NCBI RefSeq assembly: GCF_014334115.1
Contig: NZ_CP060494.1
Coordinates: forward strand, 2,510,501-2,574,500
DNA: 64,000 nt
Direction of reading: 5' to 3'
DNA from: Sphingosinithalassobacter sp. CS137
Lineage (GTDB): Bacteria; Pseudomonadota; Alphaproteobacteria; Sphingomonadales; Sphingomonadaceae
The position numbers were made by a program, and so were the translations under genes. Below the pieces are notes generated by a model, which saw only the letters and a list, made by a program, of their open reading frames with translations, ran no database searches and was not told the origin of the DNA. Positions within the stretch are counted from its first letter, which is position 1; each line of letters starts with the position of its first letter. Positions 8,914 through 17,317 of this stretch are shown in pieces.

Positions 8914-9459
8914 TCAGGCGGCTGCGCCTTCCTTCACCCGATTGGCGAAGCTCTTGCGCAGCTTCTGGAGCTTGGGCGGGATCACCGCGAGGCAATAGGG
9001 ATTCCGCTGGCCTTCACCTTCCCAATATTCCTGGTGATCGTCCTCGGCCTTGTACCATTCGCCGAGCGGCTCGATCTTGGTCACGATAGGCGCGGTCCAG
9101 TTGAGCTGGTTGCGCTCGATCCCGCGCATCGCCGCTTGCGCCTGCTCGGGCGAGGCGGGAAAGATCGCCGAACGATATTGCGTGCCGACATCGTTGCCCT
9201 GACGATTGAGCTGCGTCGGATCGTGCGTCGCGAAGAAAATGTCGAGCAGCTCGTCATAGCTGATCTTCTCGGGATCATAGGTGATCTGGACCGCCTCGGC
9301 ATGGCCGGTGTCGCCGCTGCAGACCTGCTTGTACGTCGGATCGGCCACCGTGCCGCCGGTATAGCCGCTCTCGACCTTTTCCACGCCGATCACATCATTG
9401 AACACCGCCTCGGTGCACCAGAAGCAGCCTCCTGCCAGGGTCGCAGTTTCACGCGTCAT
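8914..9459 (-). CDS. msrA: Peptide methionine-S-sulfoxide reductase MsrA
   Basis: Reduces the S-epimer of methionine sulfoxide in free and protein-bound form. The 181-aa protein carries the active-site GCFWC near the N-terminus, with catalytic Cys12, followed by VESGYTGG, the GDTGHAEAVQITYDP segment and HDPTQLNRQGNDVGTQYRS, all diagnostic. ATG 9459 is set by an AAGGAG ribosome site 8 nt upstream and by family length; a longer frame to 9507 adds only non-conserved residues. The recycling Cys pattern is unusual in that few C-terminal cysteines are visible besides NPYCLAV. It is divergent from galE across 86 nt. Confidence 0.96.
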   Translation of the reverse strand: MTRETATLAGGCFWCTEAVFNDVIGVEKVESGYTGGTVADPTYKQVCSGDTGHAEAVQITYDPEKISYDELLDIFFATHDPTQLNRQGNDVGTQYRSAIFPASPEQAQAAMRGIERNQLNWTAPIVTKIEPLGEWYKAEDDHQEYWEGEGQRNPYCLAVIPPKLQKLRKSFANRVKEGAAA

Positions 9460-9545
9460 CAGTATCTCCTTACCCGCGCTAGATAGGGTGGGACTGGCGC
9501 GGCGCAATCGTGGCGGCTAGGCGAGCGGCGAAGGGGAGGGCGGCA

Positions 9546-10541
9546 ATGCGCGACGAAACGATCCTGGTGACCGGTGGCGCCGGCTATATCGGCAGTCACG
9601 CGGTGCTCGCGCTGCTCGACGCCGGATGGCGGGTGCTGGTGGTCGACAATCTGGTCACCGGATTCGCCTGGGCGGTCGATCCGCGCGCGACGCTGGTACG
9701 GGCCGATATCGCCGACGACGACGCCGTTCGCGGGGCGATGCGCGCGCATGACGTGCGCGCGGTGATGCACTTCGCCGGATCGGTGGTGGTGCCCGAATCG
9801 GTGGCCGATCCACTCAAATATTATCGCAACAACACCGCCGCGAGCCGCGCGCTGATCGAAAGCGCCGTGGCATGCGGCGTGCCGCATTTCCTCTTTTCCT
9901 CGACCGCCGCGACCTATGGCATTCCCGAGCGCGTGCCGGTGGCGGAGGACAGCGCGACGCGGCCGATCAATCCCTATGGCATGTCCAAGCTGATGACCGA
10001 GATCATGCTGAAGGACGTCGCTGCCGCGCATCCGCTCAACTATTGCGCGCTGCGCTATTTCAACGTCGCCGGCGCCGACCCGCGGGGGCGCAGCGGCCAG
10101 TCGACCGCGGGCGCGACTCACTTGATCAAGGTGGCCGTCGAGGCCGCGACGGGGAAGCGCGGGGGCGTTTCGGTGTTCGGCACCGATTTCGCCACCCCCG
10201 ATGGAACGGGAGTGCGCGACTATATCCATGTCAGCGATCTTGCCGCCGCGCATGTCGACGCGCTCGAGCTGCTGATCGCGAGGCCGCAGGAGAGCCATGT
10301 GCTCAACGCCGGCTATGGCCGCGGCTATTCGGTGCTCGAAGTGCTCGATGCGGTGGATCGCGTCACCAATGTGAAGATCGAGCGACGGCTCGAAGGGCGC
10401 CGGGCGGGCGATCCCGACTCGCTCGTCGCGGACAATCGGGCGATCCTCGCGGCGCTGCCTTGGCGCCCGAAGCACGACGACCTCGACCGCATCGTTTCCG
10501 ATGCGCTCGCCTGGGAGCGGAAGCTGGCGGAGCGGGAGTAG
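9546..10541 (+). CDS. galE: UDP-glucose 4-epimerase
   Basis: A 331-aa NAD-dependent short-chain dehydrogenase/reductase that interconverts UDP-glucose and UDP-galactose (Leloir pathway and polysaccharide precursors). The Rossmann motif GGAGYIGSH is at residues 10-18, followed by VDNLVTG, HFAGSVVVPESV, SSTAATYG, the catalytic NPYGMSK Tyr/Lys pair, and LRYFNVAGADP. ATG 9546 follows an AAGGGGAGG site; the frame extends 12 codons further upstream without support. The stop at 10539-10541 is one base from the CCA end of the convergent tRNA-Lys gene. No other galactose genes are adjacent. Confidence 0.94.
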   Translation: MRDETILVTGGAGYIGSHAVLALLDAGWRVLVVDNLVTGFAWAVDPRATLVRADIADDDAVRGAMRAHDVRAVMHFAGSVVVPESVADPLKYYRNNTAASRALIESAVACGVPHFLFSSTAATYGIPERVPVAEDSATRPINPYGMSKLMTEIMLKDVAAAHPLNYCALRYFNVAGADPRGRSGQSTAGATHLIKVAVEAATGKRGGVSVFGTDFATPDGTGVRDYIHVSDLAAAHVDALELLIARPQESHVLNAGYGRGYSVLEVLDAVDRVTNVKIERRLEGRRAGDPDSLVADNRAILAALPWRPKHDDLDRIVSDALAWERKLAERE

Positions 10542-10542
10542 G

Positions 10543-10618
10543 TGGTGAGCCGTGCTGGGTTCGAACCAGCGACCTACTGATTAAAAGTCAGTTGCTCTAC
10601 CGACTGAGCTAACGGCCC
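10543..10618 (-). tRNA. tRNA-Lys (anticodon TTT)
   Basis: A 76-nt tRNA including an encoded CCA. Read on the minus strand, the acceptor stem GGGCCGT pairs with ACGGCTC, the D arm has GCTC/GAGC, the anticodon loop is CTTTTAA flanked by the ACTGA/TCAGT stem (TTT, Lys AAA/AAG), and the T loop is TTCGAAC. All stems close with one G-U pair in the acceptor. It lies between galE and folK, overlapping neither. Confidence 0.98.
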
Positions 10619-10652
10619 ACGCCGCCGCACCTAGGGGCGAGGGCGCATATGG

Positions 10653-11126
10653 TCAACTGCGTCGCGGTTTGCCCTGCCGCTTGGCGAGCTGGCGGATGCT
10701 GAGACCGGTCAGCGGGTCGCGCCAATCCGGTGCGATTCGTACCGCCGGCCGCAACACGAAGTCGCGCTCTCGAAACGCCGGATGCGGTACGGTGAGCCCG
10801 GGGCCGGACCACGCCCCCTCCGACCATAGGATGATGTCGAGATCGAGTACCCGCTGGGCCCAGCGTCGCGCGCCGCGCCGCCCGAAATCGCGCTCGATCG
10901 CCTTGAGCCGTGCCAGCAGCCGGGGCGGGCTCTCGTCGGTGGCGATGATCGCGGCGGCATTGGCGAAGCGCCGCCGCGAGGGTCCGAGCGGCGGGGTTCG
11001 CAGGACCGGAGCGGCATGGACGATGCCGCCAATCGCATCTAGCGCGGCGCGCAGTTCGCGCTCGGGCGGGCCGTGGCGGCCCCATCGGTTCGAACCGAGC
11101 GCGATCAGATAGCTTGTCGTCGCCAT
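10653..11126 (-). CDS. folK: 6-hydroxymethyl-7,8-dihydropterin pyrophosphokinase (HPPK)
   Basis: Transfers pyrophosphate from ATP to 6-hydroxymethyl-dihydropterin in folate synthesis. The 157-aa protein starts MATTSYLIALGSN, the typical HPPK N-terminus, and has NAAAIIATDESP, RWAQRVLDLDIILW (the DLDI catalytic/Mg region) and VPHPAFRERDFVLRP (the P-H-P-x-hydrophobic-x-x-R signature). ATG 11126 is chosen because the extension to 11297 would overlap the divergent uracil-DNA glycosylase gene. Only 23 nt separate the two divergent start codons, so the promoters must lie inside the opposite genes. Confidence 0.94.
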   Translation of the reverse strand: MATTSYLIALGSNRWGRHGPPERELRAALDAIGGIVHAAPVLRTPPLGPSRRRFANAAAIIATDESPPRLLARLKAIERDFGRRGARRWAQRVLDLDIILWSEGAWSGPGLTVPHPAFRERDFVLRPAVRIAPDWRDPLTGLSIRQLAKRQGKPRRS

Positions 11127-11149
11127 GCGGGCGCGCCTATCCCGCCCCC

Positions 11150-11812
11150 ATGTTCGCGCCAAGCCCCATCCCCGCCACCGAGCCGCCGCTCGATTGCCCG
11201 CGCTGCCCCCGGCTGGTCGAATTCCGCGAGGAGCTGCGCGCCGAATATCCCGATTGGTGGAATGCGCCGGTGCCGGCGTTCGGCGATCCCGGCGCATGGC
11301 TCGGCATCATCGGCCTTGCGCCGGGCAAGCACGGGGCGAACCGCACCGGGCGACCTTTCACGGGCGATTATGCCGGCGACCTGCTGTTCGCCACGCTCAG
11401 GAAGTTCGGACTGGCCGAGGGCGACTATGACGCGCGCCCCGATGACGGGCTGGCGCTGCGCGGCGCGATCATCATCAATTCGGTCAAATGCCTGCCGCCG
11501 CAGAACAAGCCGACTCCGGAAGAGATCCGTACCTGCCGTCCGTTCCTCGAGGGGCAGGTGGACATTCTGCCGAATGCGCGCGTCTTCATCGCGCTCGGCC
11601 AGATCGCGCACCAGTCGGCGGTCAAGACGCTCGGCGGCAGGCTGCCGAAGGCGAAGTTCGGGCACCTGGCCGAACATCGCATGCCCGACGGCCGCATCCT
11701 GATCGATAGCTATCACTGCAGCCGCTACAACACGAACACCGGACGGCTGACGGCCGACATGTTCGAGGCGGTGTTCGCGCGGGCGCTGGCGCTGCGGGCG
11801 GAGCAGGGCTGA
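11150..11812 (+). CDS. Uracil-DNA glycosylase, family 5 (UDGb type)
   Basis: A 220-aa base-excision repair glycosylase that removes uracil, and in this family also hypoxanthine, from DNA. Motif GLAPGKHGANRTGRPFTGD near residue 60 is the family 5 uracil pocket, where the usual polar Asp of motif A is replaced. Four cysteines (the CPRC pair near the N-terminus, VKC and RTC) are placed to hold a 4Fe-4S cluster as in Thermus UDGb. IDSYHCSRYNTNTGRLT is the C-terminal motif with the catalytic-pocket His. ATG 11150 fits the family N-terminus. The downstream small membrane gene is translationally coupled (TGATG). Confidence 0.92.
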   Translation: MFAPSPIPATEPPLDCPRCPRLVEFREELRAEYPDWWNAPVPAFGDPGAWLGIIGLAPGKHGANRTGRPFTGDYAGDLLFATLRKFGLAEGDYDARPDDGLALRGAIIINSVKCLPPQNKPTPEEIRTCRPFLEGQVDILPNARVFIALGQIAHQSAVKTLGGRLPKAKFGHLAEHRMPDGRILIDSYHCSRYNTNTGRLTADMFEAVFARALALRAEQG

Positions 11813-11988
11813 TGCTCGCGCTAGGCTGTCTCGTGCCGGTGGTGACGCTGTTCGGCGGCGCCTGGGCGGGGAGCGCACTGGCCGGGCAGCAGGGGCTGAT
11901 CTGGGGCGCGGTGGCGGGGTTGGTCGTCGGGCTAGCCGTTCCCGCGCTCATGCTTCGCGGGCTGCTGGCGGCTCGGCGGCACCGCTGA
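11812..11988 (+). CDS. Small membrane protein (58 aa)
   Basis: A 58-codon ORF whose ATG overlaps the stop of the uracil-DNA glycosylase gene (TGATG at 11810-11814), implying coupled translation. The product has two hydrophobic segments (~residues 2-24, with TLFGGAWAGSALAG, and ~30-52, with LIWGAVAGLVVGLAVPALML), then a basic tail RRHR, giving a two-helix hairpin. Codon use is like its neighbours. Function unknown; no family recognised. It ends 7 nt before the stop of the convergent aguB. Coding status rests on overlap, start context and clean hydrophobicity. Confidence 0.62.
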   Translation: MLALGCLVPVVTLFGGAWAGSALAGQQGLIWGAVAGLVVGLAVPALMLRGLLAARRHR

Positions 11989-11995
11989 GCGCGGG

Positions 11996-12865
11996 TCAGA
12001 CGTCCTCGACCATGCGGCGGTAGAGTTCGGGCCGGCGATCGCGGAAGAAGCCCATTCCCGCGCGGTGCTTGCGCGCGCGATCGAGATCGAGCGTGGCGAC
12101 AAGCGCGCCGGTCTCCTCCGCGCCGAATTCGGCGACGATGTCGCCCCATTCGTCGCAGATGAAGCTGTGGCCGTAGAAGCTCTGTCCGCCGTCGGGGCCG
12201 ATCCCTTCGGTGCCGATGCGGTTGGCGGCGATCACCGGCACCACATTCGACACCGCATGGCCGATCATCGCGCGGCGCCACATGCGGCTGGTGTCGAGAT
12301 CGGCGTCATAGGGCTCGCTGCCGATTGCGGTGGGGTAGAAAAGCAGTTCGGCGCCCATCAGCATCATCGTGCGCGCGGTTTCGGGATACCATTGGTCCCA
12401 ACAGACGCCGACGCCCAGCTTCGCGTCGGCGGTCGGGCCGTCCCACACGCGGAAGCCGGTGTTGCCGGGGCGGAAATAATATTTCTCCTCATAGCCCGGC
12501 CCGTCGGGGATGTGGCTCTTGCGATAGACGCCGCGGACCTCGCCGTCGGGACCGATCATCGCGAGGCTGTTGTAATAATGCGGCCCGTCCTTTTCGAAGA
12601 AGCTGGTCGGGATGTGGATGCGCAGCGCCTCGGCCAGCGCCTGCATCGCGAGCACTGCCTTGTGCTCGCCGACCGGAGCGGCACTTGCGAACAGCTCCTC
12701 CTCCTCGGTGCGGCAGAAATATTCGCCTTCGAACAGCTCGGGCGGAAGGACGACCTGCGCGCCCTTGCCCGCCGCCTCGCGCACGAGTTCGGAGACGTTG
12801 GCGACGTTCGCGTCGATGTCGTTCGAAAAGGCGAGCTGCAGCGCGGCGACGGTGATCTGGGTCAT
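11996..12865 (-). CDS. aguB: N-carbamoylputrescine amidase
   Basis: A 289-aa nitrilase-superfamily enzyme that hydrolyses N-carbamoylputrescine to putrescine, CO2 and ammonia, the last step of the agmatine deiminase route. The Glu-Lys-Cys triad is visible as ELFEGEYF (Glu), YRKSHIPDGPGYEEKYYF (Lys) and GVCWDQWYPE (Cys), with substrate-specific sequence around SFFEKDGPHYYNSLAMIGPDG. ATG 12865 matches the family N-terminus (MTQITVAALQLAF). aguA lies upstream on the same strand with an amidohydrolase gene between, so the window carries a complete agmatine-to-putrescine pathway. The 156-nt gap upstream could hold its own promoter. Confidence 0.95.
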   Translation of the reverse strand: MTQITVAALQLAFSNDIDANVANVSELVREAAGKGAQVVLPPELFEGEYFCRTEEEELFASAAPVGEHKAVLAMQALAEALRIHIPTSFFEKDGPHYYNSLAMIGPDGEVRGVYRKSHIPDGPGYEEKYYFRPGNTGFRVWDGPTADAKLGVGVCWDQWYPETARTMMLMGAELLFYPTAIGSEPYDADLDTSRMWRRAMIGHAVSNVVPVIAANRIGTEGIGPDGGQSFYGHSFICDEWGDIVAEFGAEETGALVATLDLDRARKHRAGMGFFRDRRPELYRRMVEDV

Positions 12866-13021
12866 GCGCTTGTCCTTAGACTCGATCGGCGCACAGTGGC
12901 ACCCGCCGCGTGCGAGTGCCGGACGTGAGGAGACAGGGCGACGATGGAACGCACGGTCGAACGGCTGATCGCGCGCCGATGAGCATCCGCATGCGAAAAG
13001 CCGAGGGCATGCGCTTCGGCG

Positions 13022-14509
13022 CTATCCCCGTGCAACATAGCCGTAGCGGCGGTTCGACGGCGTGGCTCCGCGCGCCACATAGGCGCGCTTGAGCGCGGCG
13101 AACCGGTCGCGTTCCAGCGCCGCTGCGGTCTCGAGCGGCTCGACTCCGTACAGCCGCGCATTGTTGCCGCCGAAGATCGCGGTCTTCACCGGCCCGTCGG
13201 CGGCGCCCAGCGGCGCGAAGCCGTGGGCGCGCTGCATGTCCTCGGGGATTTCGAGCCGCCGCAGCCCCTCGATCTGCCACTGCGGGGATCCGGTCCACAC
13301 CGCGTCGGTGCCCCAGCAGACGTGATCGGCGCCCAGGCCCTTCACCAGCTGTCCCATGATCGCGGCGCAGATGCGCGGCTGGGCCACCAGCGTCTGCGCG
13401 AAGATCTGGCCGAGGTCGGCATAGACGTTGCTGACGCCGTGCTTCTCCGGGATCTCGGCCAGATCGGTCACCCAGTCGATCCGGCCGGTGCGCTCGAATT
13501 CGGCGAGCGCCCATTCGGGATCGTCGAGCCGGTAGGCGGCGTGATAGATGACGAAGTTGAGCTGCGGCCAGTCCTTCGCCGCCTGCGCGACATCGTCGAC
13601 TCGCGCATAGGGCGCGAGGATCGGGAAGCGGTCGTCGAGCCCGCGGCCCCACAGCCCCTTGTGGACGCAGATGTTGGTGACGCCGGCCGCCAGCGCCTTT
13701 TCATAGCCGCGATAGGTCTCGCGACTGTCCATCCGCCAGGGATGCCGCGCCAGTTCCTTGTGGGTGTTGTCGCCCACCGTATAGCCCTTGAGCGAATCGG
13801 GCCGCAGTTCGAGCGCCGCGTCGAGGTCGTCGAGCCAGCCGGGGCTCTCGGGCGTGATGATCGCATGGGTCATCATCCGCTTCGATCCGGCCTGGCCGTT
13901 CACCGTCGCGCGCGCCGCCGCCATCTGCCGGTTGGTGAGGAACCAGTCCTCGGGGATCTCGGAGGGGGCGGAGGAGATGAGCGCGATCTTGGTGTCGCTG
14001 TCGAGGAACACTTCCTTGAAGTAGTTTTCGAACTTCAGGGCTTCGATCGTCTGCGCGCCCTCTTCGAGCTGCGGGTTCCACCCCTGCGCCGCGACCGACT
14101 CGCGCATTCGGACGAAATGGGTGAGGCGCGTGTCGTCGCGCAGGAAATGCGTGTGCATGTCCATGATGAACTGGCCCGCGAGGGCCTGCGCGCGTTCGTC
14201 GGCCAGCTCGGGCGTGTTCGCTTCCGCCTCGCCGACGGCGAAGATCGGGCCGAACGCGCCGTTCAGCGCGGCGAACCCGGCCGCCGTTCCGGCCGATGTC
14301 TGGAAGAAGCGGCGTCGGCTCAATCCAAGCTTCGGCGCGATGCCGTCGGCGATTTCGTAGAGCCGCGCCTCGGTCTCGCGCTGCTTGGCACTCTGCGGGA
14401 CAGGGCGATACTCCTCGCTCGACACCATCCGCACCGGTAGCGGCGTGCGCGGCTCAACCTGCTCCGCGGGCTTCAGCCGCTCGAGATCCTCGTCGGATAG
14501 ACCACGCAT
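13022..14509 (-). CDS. Tat-type exported amidohydrolase family protein
   Basis: A 495-aa metal-dependent hydrolase of the amidohydrolase-2 (TIM-barrel) type. A long ~63-residue cytoplasmic N-region (rich in P, E and K) precedes a twin-arginine motif, SRRRFFQTSAG at ~64, and a hydrophobic Ala/Gly stretch, indicating Tat export. The catalytic part shows MDMHTHFLRDD (HxH metal site), NICVHKGLWG, NFVIYHAAYRLDD and a terminal WGTDAVWTGSPQWQ, where Asp is the usual last metal ligand, plus FGGNNARLYG. Substrate unknown. It sits between aguA (36 nt upstream) and aguB, so it may share their transcript. The long n-region is unusual for Tat signals, but the motif is clear. Confidence 0.85.
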   Translation of the reverse strand: MRGLSDEDLERLKPAEQVEPRTPLPVRMVSSEEYRPVPQSAKQRETEARLYEIADGIAPKLGLSRRRFFQTSAGTAAGFAALNGAFGPIFAVGEAEANTPELADERAQALAGQFIMDMHTHFLRDDTRLTHFVRMRESVAAQGWNPQLEEGAQTIEALKFENYFKEVFLDSDTKIALISSAPSEIPEDWFLTNRQMAAARATVNGQAGSKRMMTHAIITPESPGWLDDLDAALELRPDSLKGYTVGDNTHKELARHPWRMDSRETYRGYEKALAAGVTNICVHKGLWGRGLDDRFPILAPYARVDDVAQAAKDWPQLNFVIYHAAYRLDDPEWALAEFERTGRIDWVTDLAEIPEKHGVSNVYADLGQIFAQTLVAQPRICAAIMGQLVKGLGADHVCWGTDAVWTGSPQWQIEGLRRLEIPEDMQRAHGFAPLGAADGPVKTAIFGGNNARLYGVEPLETAAALERDRFAALKRAYVARGATPSNRRYGYVARG

Positions 14510-14545
14510 CGCACGACTCCTCGCCTCGCTCGACCCCGCCGGGGT

Positions 14546-15523
14546 TCAGCGTGCGGGAATCTGCTGGCTGATGCAATGGAAGCTGCCGCCGCCGGTCAGG
14601 ATGTGGTCGGCGCGGATGCCGACGGCGGTGTGCCGCGGAAAGATCTCCTGGATCGCCTCGACCGCGGCGTCGTCGTTGGGCCGGCCATAGAGCGGGATCA
14701 CTACGGCGGCATTGCCGATGTAGAAGTTCATATAGCTCGCCGGGACGATCGCGCCGCTCTCGTCGAGCACGCGCCCGGGCGAGGGGATGCGCACCAGCTC
14801 GACGCCGAAGGTGCGCGCACGCTTCGCCGCGTCCTGATAGACGGCCCAGTTGGGATCGTCCTGCCCCGCCGGTTCGGGCAGCGCCAGCCGGCCGGGCGCC
14901 ACGAAGCGCGCCAGATTGTCGACATGGCCGTCGGTATGGTCGTTCAGCAGCCCATCCCCCAGCCACAGAATGCGCGTGAGACCCAGCTGGTCGCGCAACC
15001 GGCGCTCGATGTCCGCGCGGGTCAGCTCCGGATTGCGGTTCGGGTTGAGCAGGCACTGTTCGGTGGTGACGGCGAGCCCGGTGCCGTCGAAATCGATCGC
15101 GCCGCCTTCCAGCACCCAATCGTGCGTCACCGGCGCGAGCCCGCGGCGACGTGCCAGCCGGTCGCCGACATCCTCGTCGCCGGGATACTCGTATTTCCTG
15201 CCCCAGCCGTTGAAATCGAAGCGGTGCGCGGTGCCGTCGCCGCCCAGTATTGGCCCGGTGTCGCGCAGCCACACGTCGCCGAACCGTTCGACCACCACCT
15301 CGGCGAAATCGCCCGCCAGCGCGCGGGCTGCGGCTCCGGCCTCCTCGTTCGCCGCCACAAGCAGCACGCGCTCTCCGCGTCCGCCGGCATGCACCGCGCG
15401 CACGAAACCCGCGACTTCGGCCTGCGCGGGGCCGCAATCGCCGCCCCACAGTTCGGTGTGGCTGGGAAAGCCGATCCAGACGGCGTCGTGCGGCGCCCAT
15501 TCGGGGGGAGGAGGCGTGATCAT
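14546..15523 (-). CDS. aguA: Agmatine deiminase
   Basis: A 325-aa pentein-fold enzyme of the peptidyl-arginine-deiminase-like (PPAD) family converting agmatine to N-carbamoylputrescine and ammonia. Signatures are PPEWAPHDAVWIGFPSH, DVWLRDTGPIL, DFNGWG, LEGGAIDFDG, LNDHTDGHVDNLARF (catalytic His/Asp region) and the terminal GGGSFHCISQQ with the nucleophilic Cys, followed by the typical Q-x-P ending. ATG 15523 fits the family N-terminus. It is the first gene of the aguA-amidohydrolase-aguB run, 41 nt after the M28 peptidase gene, giving a putrescine source independent of ornithine decarboxylase. Confidence 0.95.
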   Translation of the reverse strand: MITPPPPEWAPHDAVWIGFPSHTELWGGDCGPAQAEVAGFVRAVHAGGRGERVLLVAANEEAGAAARALAGDFAEVVVERFGDVWLRDTGPILGGDGTAHRFDFNGWGRKYEYPGDEDVGDRLARRRGLAPVTHDWVLEGGAIDFDGTGLAVTTEQCLLNPNRNPELTRADIERRLRDQLGLTRILWLGDGLLNDHTDGHVDNLARFVAPGRLALPEPAGQDDPNWAVYQDAAKRARTFGVELVRIPSPGRVLDESGAIVPASYMNFYIGNAAVVIPLYGRPNDDAAVEAIQEIFPRHTAVGIRADHILTGGGSFHCISQQIPAR

Positions 15524-15564
15524 GCGGCTCCCCCTAAAGGCTGGCGTGGCTCAGGAAAAGCCGC

Positions 15565-17226
15565 TCACCGGCCGGCGCGGCTTGCATCGCGGATGGCGCG
15601 GAACTCGTCGCCCTCGACCCAGTTGGGCCATTCGTCGCTATCCGCCAGCTCGCGGCCGATGCGATAATAGAGCGCGAGGTCCTGCATCACGCCGCGCCAA
15701 TCCCAGGCGGGATCATAGTCGTCCTGCGGGCCGTGATAGCGGTTCTCGGTATAGTCGGCCTGCGCCGCCTCGCCCGCCGCAGTGCCGCCTTCGATCAGAT
15801 CGGTGCCGCTGTCGACATAGAGCATCGGCACGCCTTGCTTGGCCAGGCTGAAATGATCCGAGCGGTAATAATAGCCCGCTTCGGGCGTCGGCTCCATCGA
15901 TGCGGTGCGCCCCTGTGTGGCGAGCGCACGCTCCAGATAGGCGTCGAGCTGCGACTTGCCCTTGCCGATCACCACCACGTCGCGCGCCGGCGCGGTCATC
16001 ATCGGGGCGTCGATATTGAGCCCGCCCGCGGTCTGCGCGAGCGGATAGATCGGGTTCTCGCCATAATATTTCGAGCCGAGCAGCCCCGATTCCTCGGCGG
16101 TCACCGCCAGGAATACCAGACTGCGCGCGGGTGCGCCGGCATCGGCATGCGCCTCGGCCAACGCGACCAGCGCGGCGATGCCCACCGCATTGTCGATCGC
16201 GCCGTTGCAGATGTCGTCCCCATCGGGCGCCGCCTCGCAGCGGCCCAGATGATCCCAATGCGCGGTGTGCAGGACATATTCTTCGGGGCGCGTGGCGCCC
16301 GGCAGGATGCCGATCACATTCTTCGATGCATGCCGCCGCACGGCATTGTCGAACGAGATCGACGCGGCGACTCGCTCCAGCGGAACCGCAGTGAAGCCGG
16401 GACGCTTCGCCGCCTCCGCCATCCGGTCGAAATCCTGCCCCGCCGCGGCGAACAGCCGCCGCGCCGCGTCGAGCTGGATCCAGCCGTTCGCCTTGGTCTC
16501 GCCCATATGGCCGTCGGCGGCGTCGGCAACCTGCTGCGGACCCGACCAGCTCGACTGGACGACGTTCCAGCCATAGGATGCCGGCTCGGCCTGGTGGACG
16601 ATCAGCGCCGCGGCCGCGCCCTGCCGCGCGGCTTCCTCATATTTATAGGTCCAGCGGCCGTAATAGGTCATCGCCCGCCCGCCGAACGGGCCTTCCAGGC
16701 TCTGCGTCTGCCAGTCGGGATCGTTGACGAGGATGACGACCGTCTTGCCGCGCACGTCGACGCCGGCATAGTCGTTCCAGCCGCGCTCGGGCGCGTTGAT
16801 GCCATAGCCGACGAACACGACGTCGCTGTCGTTCACGTCGATCCGCGGCGTCACGCGATTGGTGGTGACGACCATGTCGGCGCCATAGTCGAGGCTGAGC
16901 GCGCCCTGCGGCGTGTCGAACGTGAGATCCGAAACGTCGCGCGCGGTGATCTCGACCAGCGGCACATCCTGGAACCAGCTGCCGTTGTTGCCCGGCTGCA
17001 GCCCGGCGGCGGCGAATTGCTCGGCCAGATAGGCGAGTGTCTTCTCCTCGCCCGCGGTGCCCGGAGCGCGGCCTTCGAACTCGTCCGACGCCAGCGTGCG
17101 GGTGACGGTCCGCATCGTCTCGAGCGACAGCTCGGGCGCGACTCCGCGATCTGCCGAACCGGTGGTGGTGCAGGCGGCGAGGGGAAGCAGAAGGGCGAAC
17201 AGGAGCGGGCGCATCGGCATCCTCAT
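15565..17226 (-). CDS. M28 family zinc metallopeptidase, lipoprotein
   Basis: A ~553-aa exported aminopeptidase. The N-terminus is a lipoprotein signal with lipobox LAAC (Cys19) and TTTGS after it. A PA-domain-like region (~130-260) precedes the M28 core: HTAHWDHLG (first Zn ligand), DNAVGIAALVALAE (bridging Asp), LAVTAEESGLLGS (catalytic Glu pair), LNIDAPMM and YYYRSDHFSLAKQGVP (last His). Three ATGs are possible (17226, 17220, 17214); an AGGA sits just ahead of 17214, so the exact start is open. The extension to 17478 overlaps the next gene and is not used. Likely role: extracytoplasmic peptide breakdown. Confidence 0.93.
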   Translation of the reverse strand: MRMPMRPLLFALLLPLAACTTTGSADRGVAPELSLETMRTVTRTLASDEFEGRAPGTAGEEKTLAYLAEQFAAAGLQPGNNGSWFQDVPLVEITARDVSDLTFDTPQGALSLDYGADMVVTTNRVTPRIDVNDSDVVFVGYGINAPERGWNDYAGVDVRGKTVVILVNDPDWQTQSLEGPFGGRAMTYYGRWTYKYEEAARQGAAAALIVHQAEPASYGWNVVQSSWSGPQQVADAADGHMGETKANGWIQLDAARRLFAAAGQDFDRMAEAAKRPGFTAVPLERVAASISFDNAVRRHASKNVIGILPGATRPEEYVLHTAHWDHLGRCEAAPDGDDICNGAIDNAVGIAALVALAEAHADAGAPARSLVFLAVTAEESGLLGSKYYGENPIYPLAQTAGGLNIDAPMMTAPARDVVVIGKGKSQLDAYLERALATQGRTASMEPTPEAGYYYRSDHFSLAKQGVPMLYVDSGTDLIEGGTAAGEAAQADYTENRYHGPQDDYDPAWDWRGVMQDLALYYRIGRELADSDEWPNWVEGDEFRAIRDASRAGR

Positions 17227-17317
17227 GGTCTGAAGGCCGCGCGAGTTTGCCAGCCGGGCGCCGCCGGGGCAAGGCGGCGCGGTTTCGTGCCTTTGCGCGC
17301 CGAGCGCCGGCTGGCGC

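Noticed and set aside
12943..12981. 12-codon ORF (ATGGAACGC...) with a good GAGGAG site
   Set aside because: Too short to judge; no neighbour relation, and no conserved peptide recognised.
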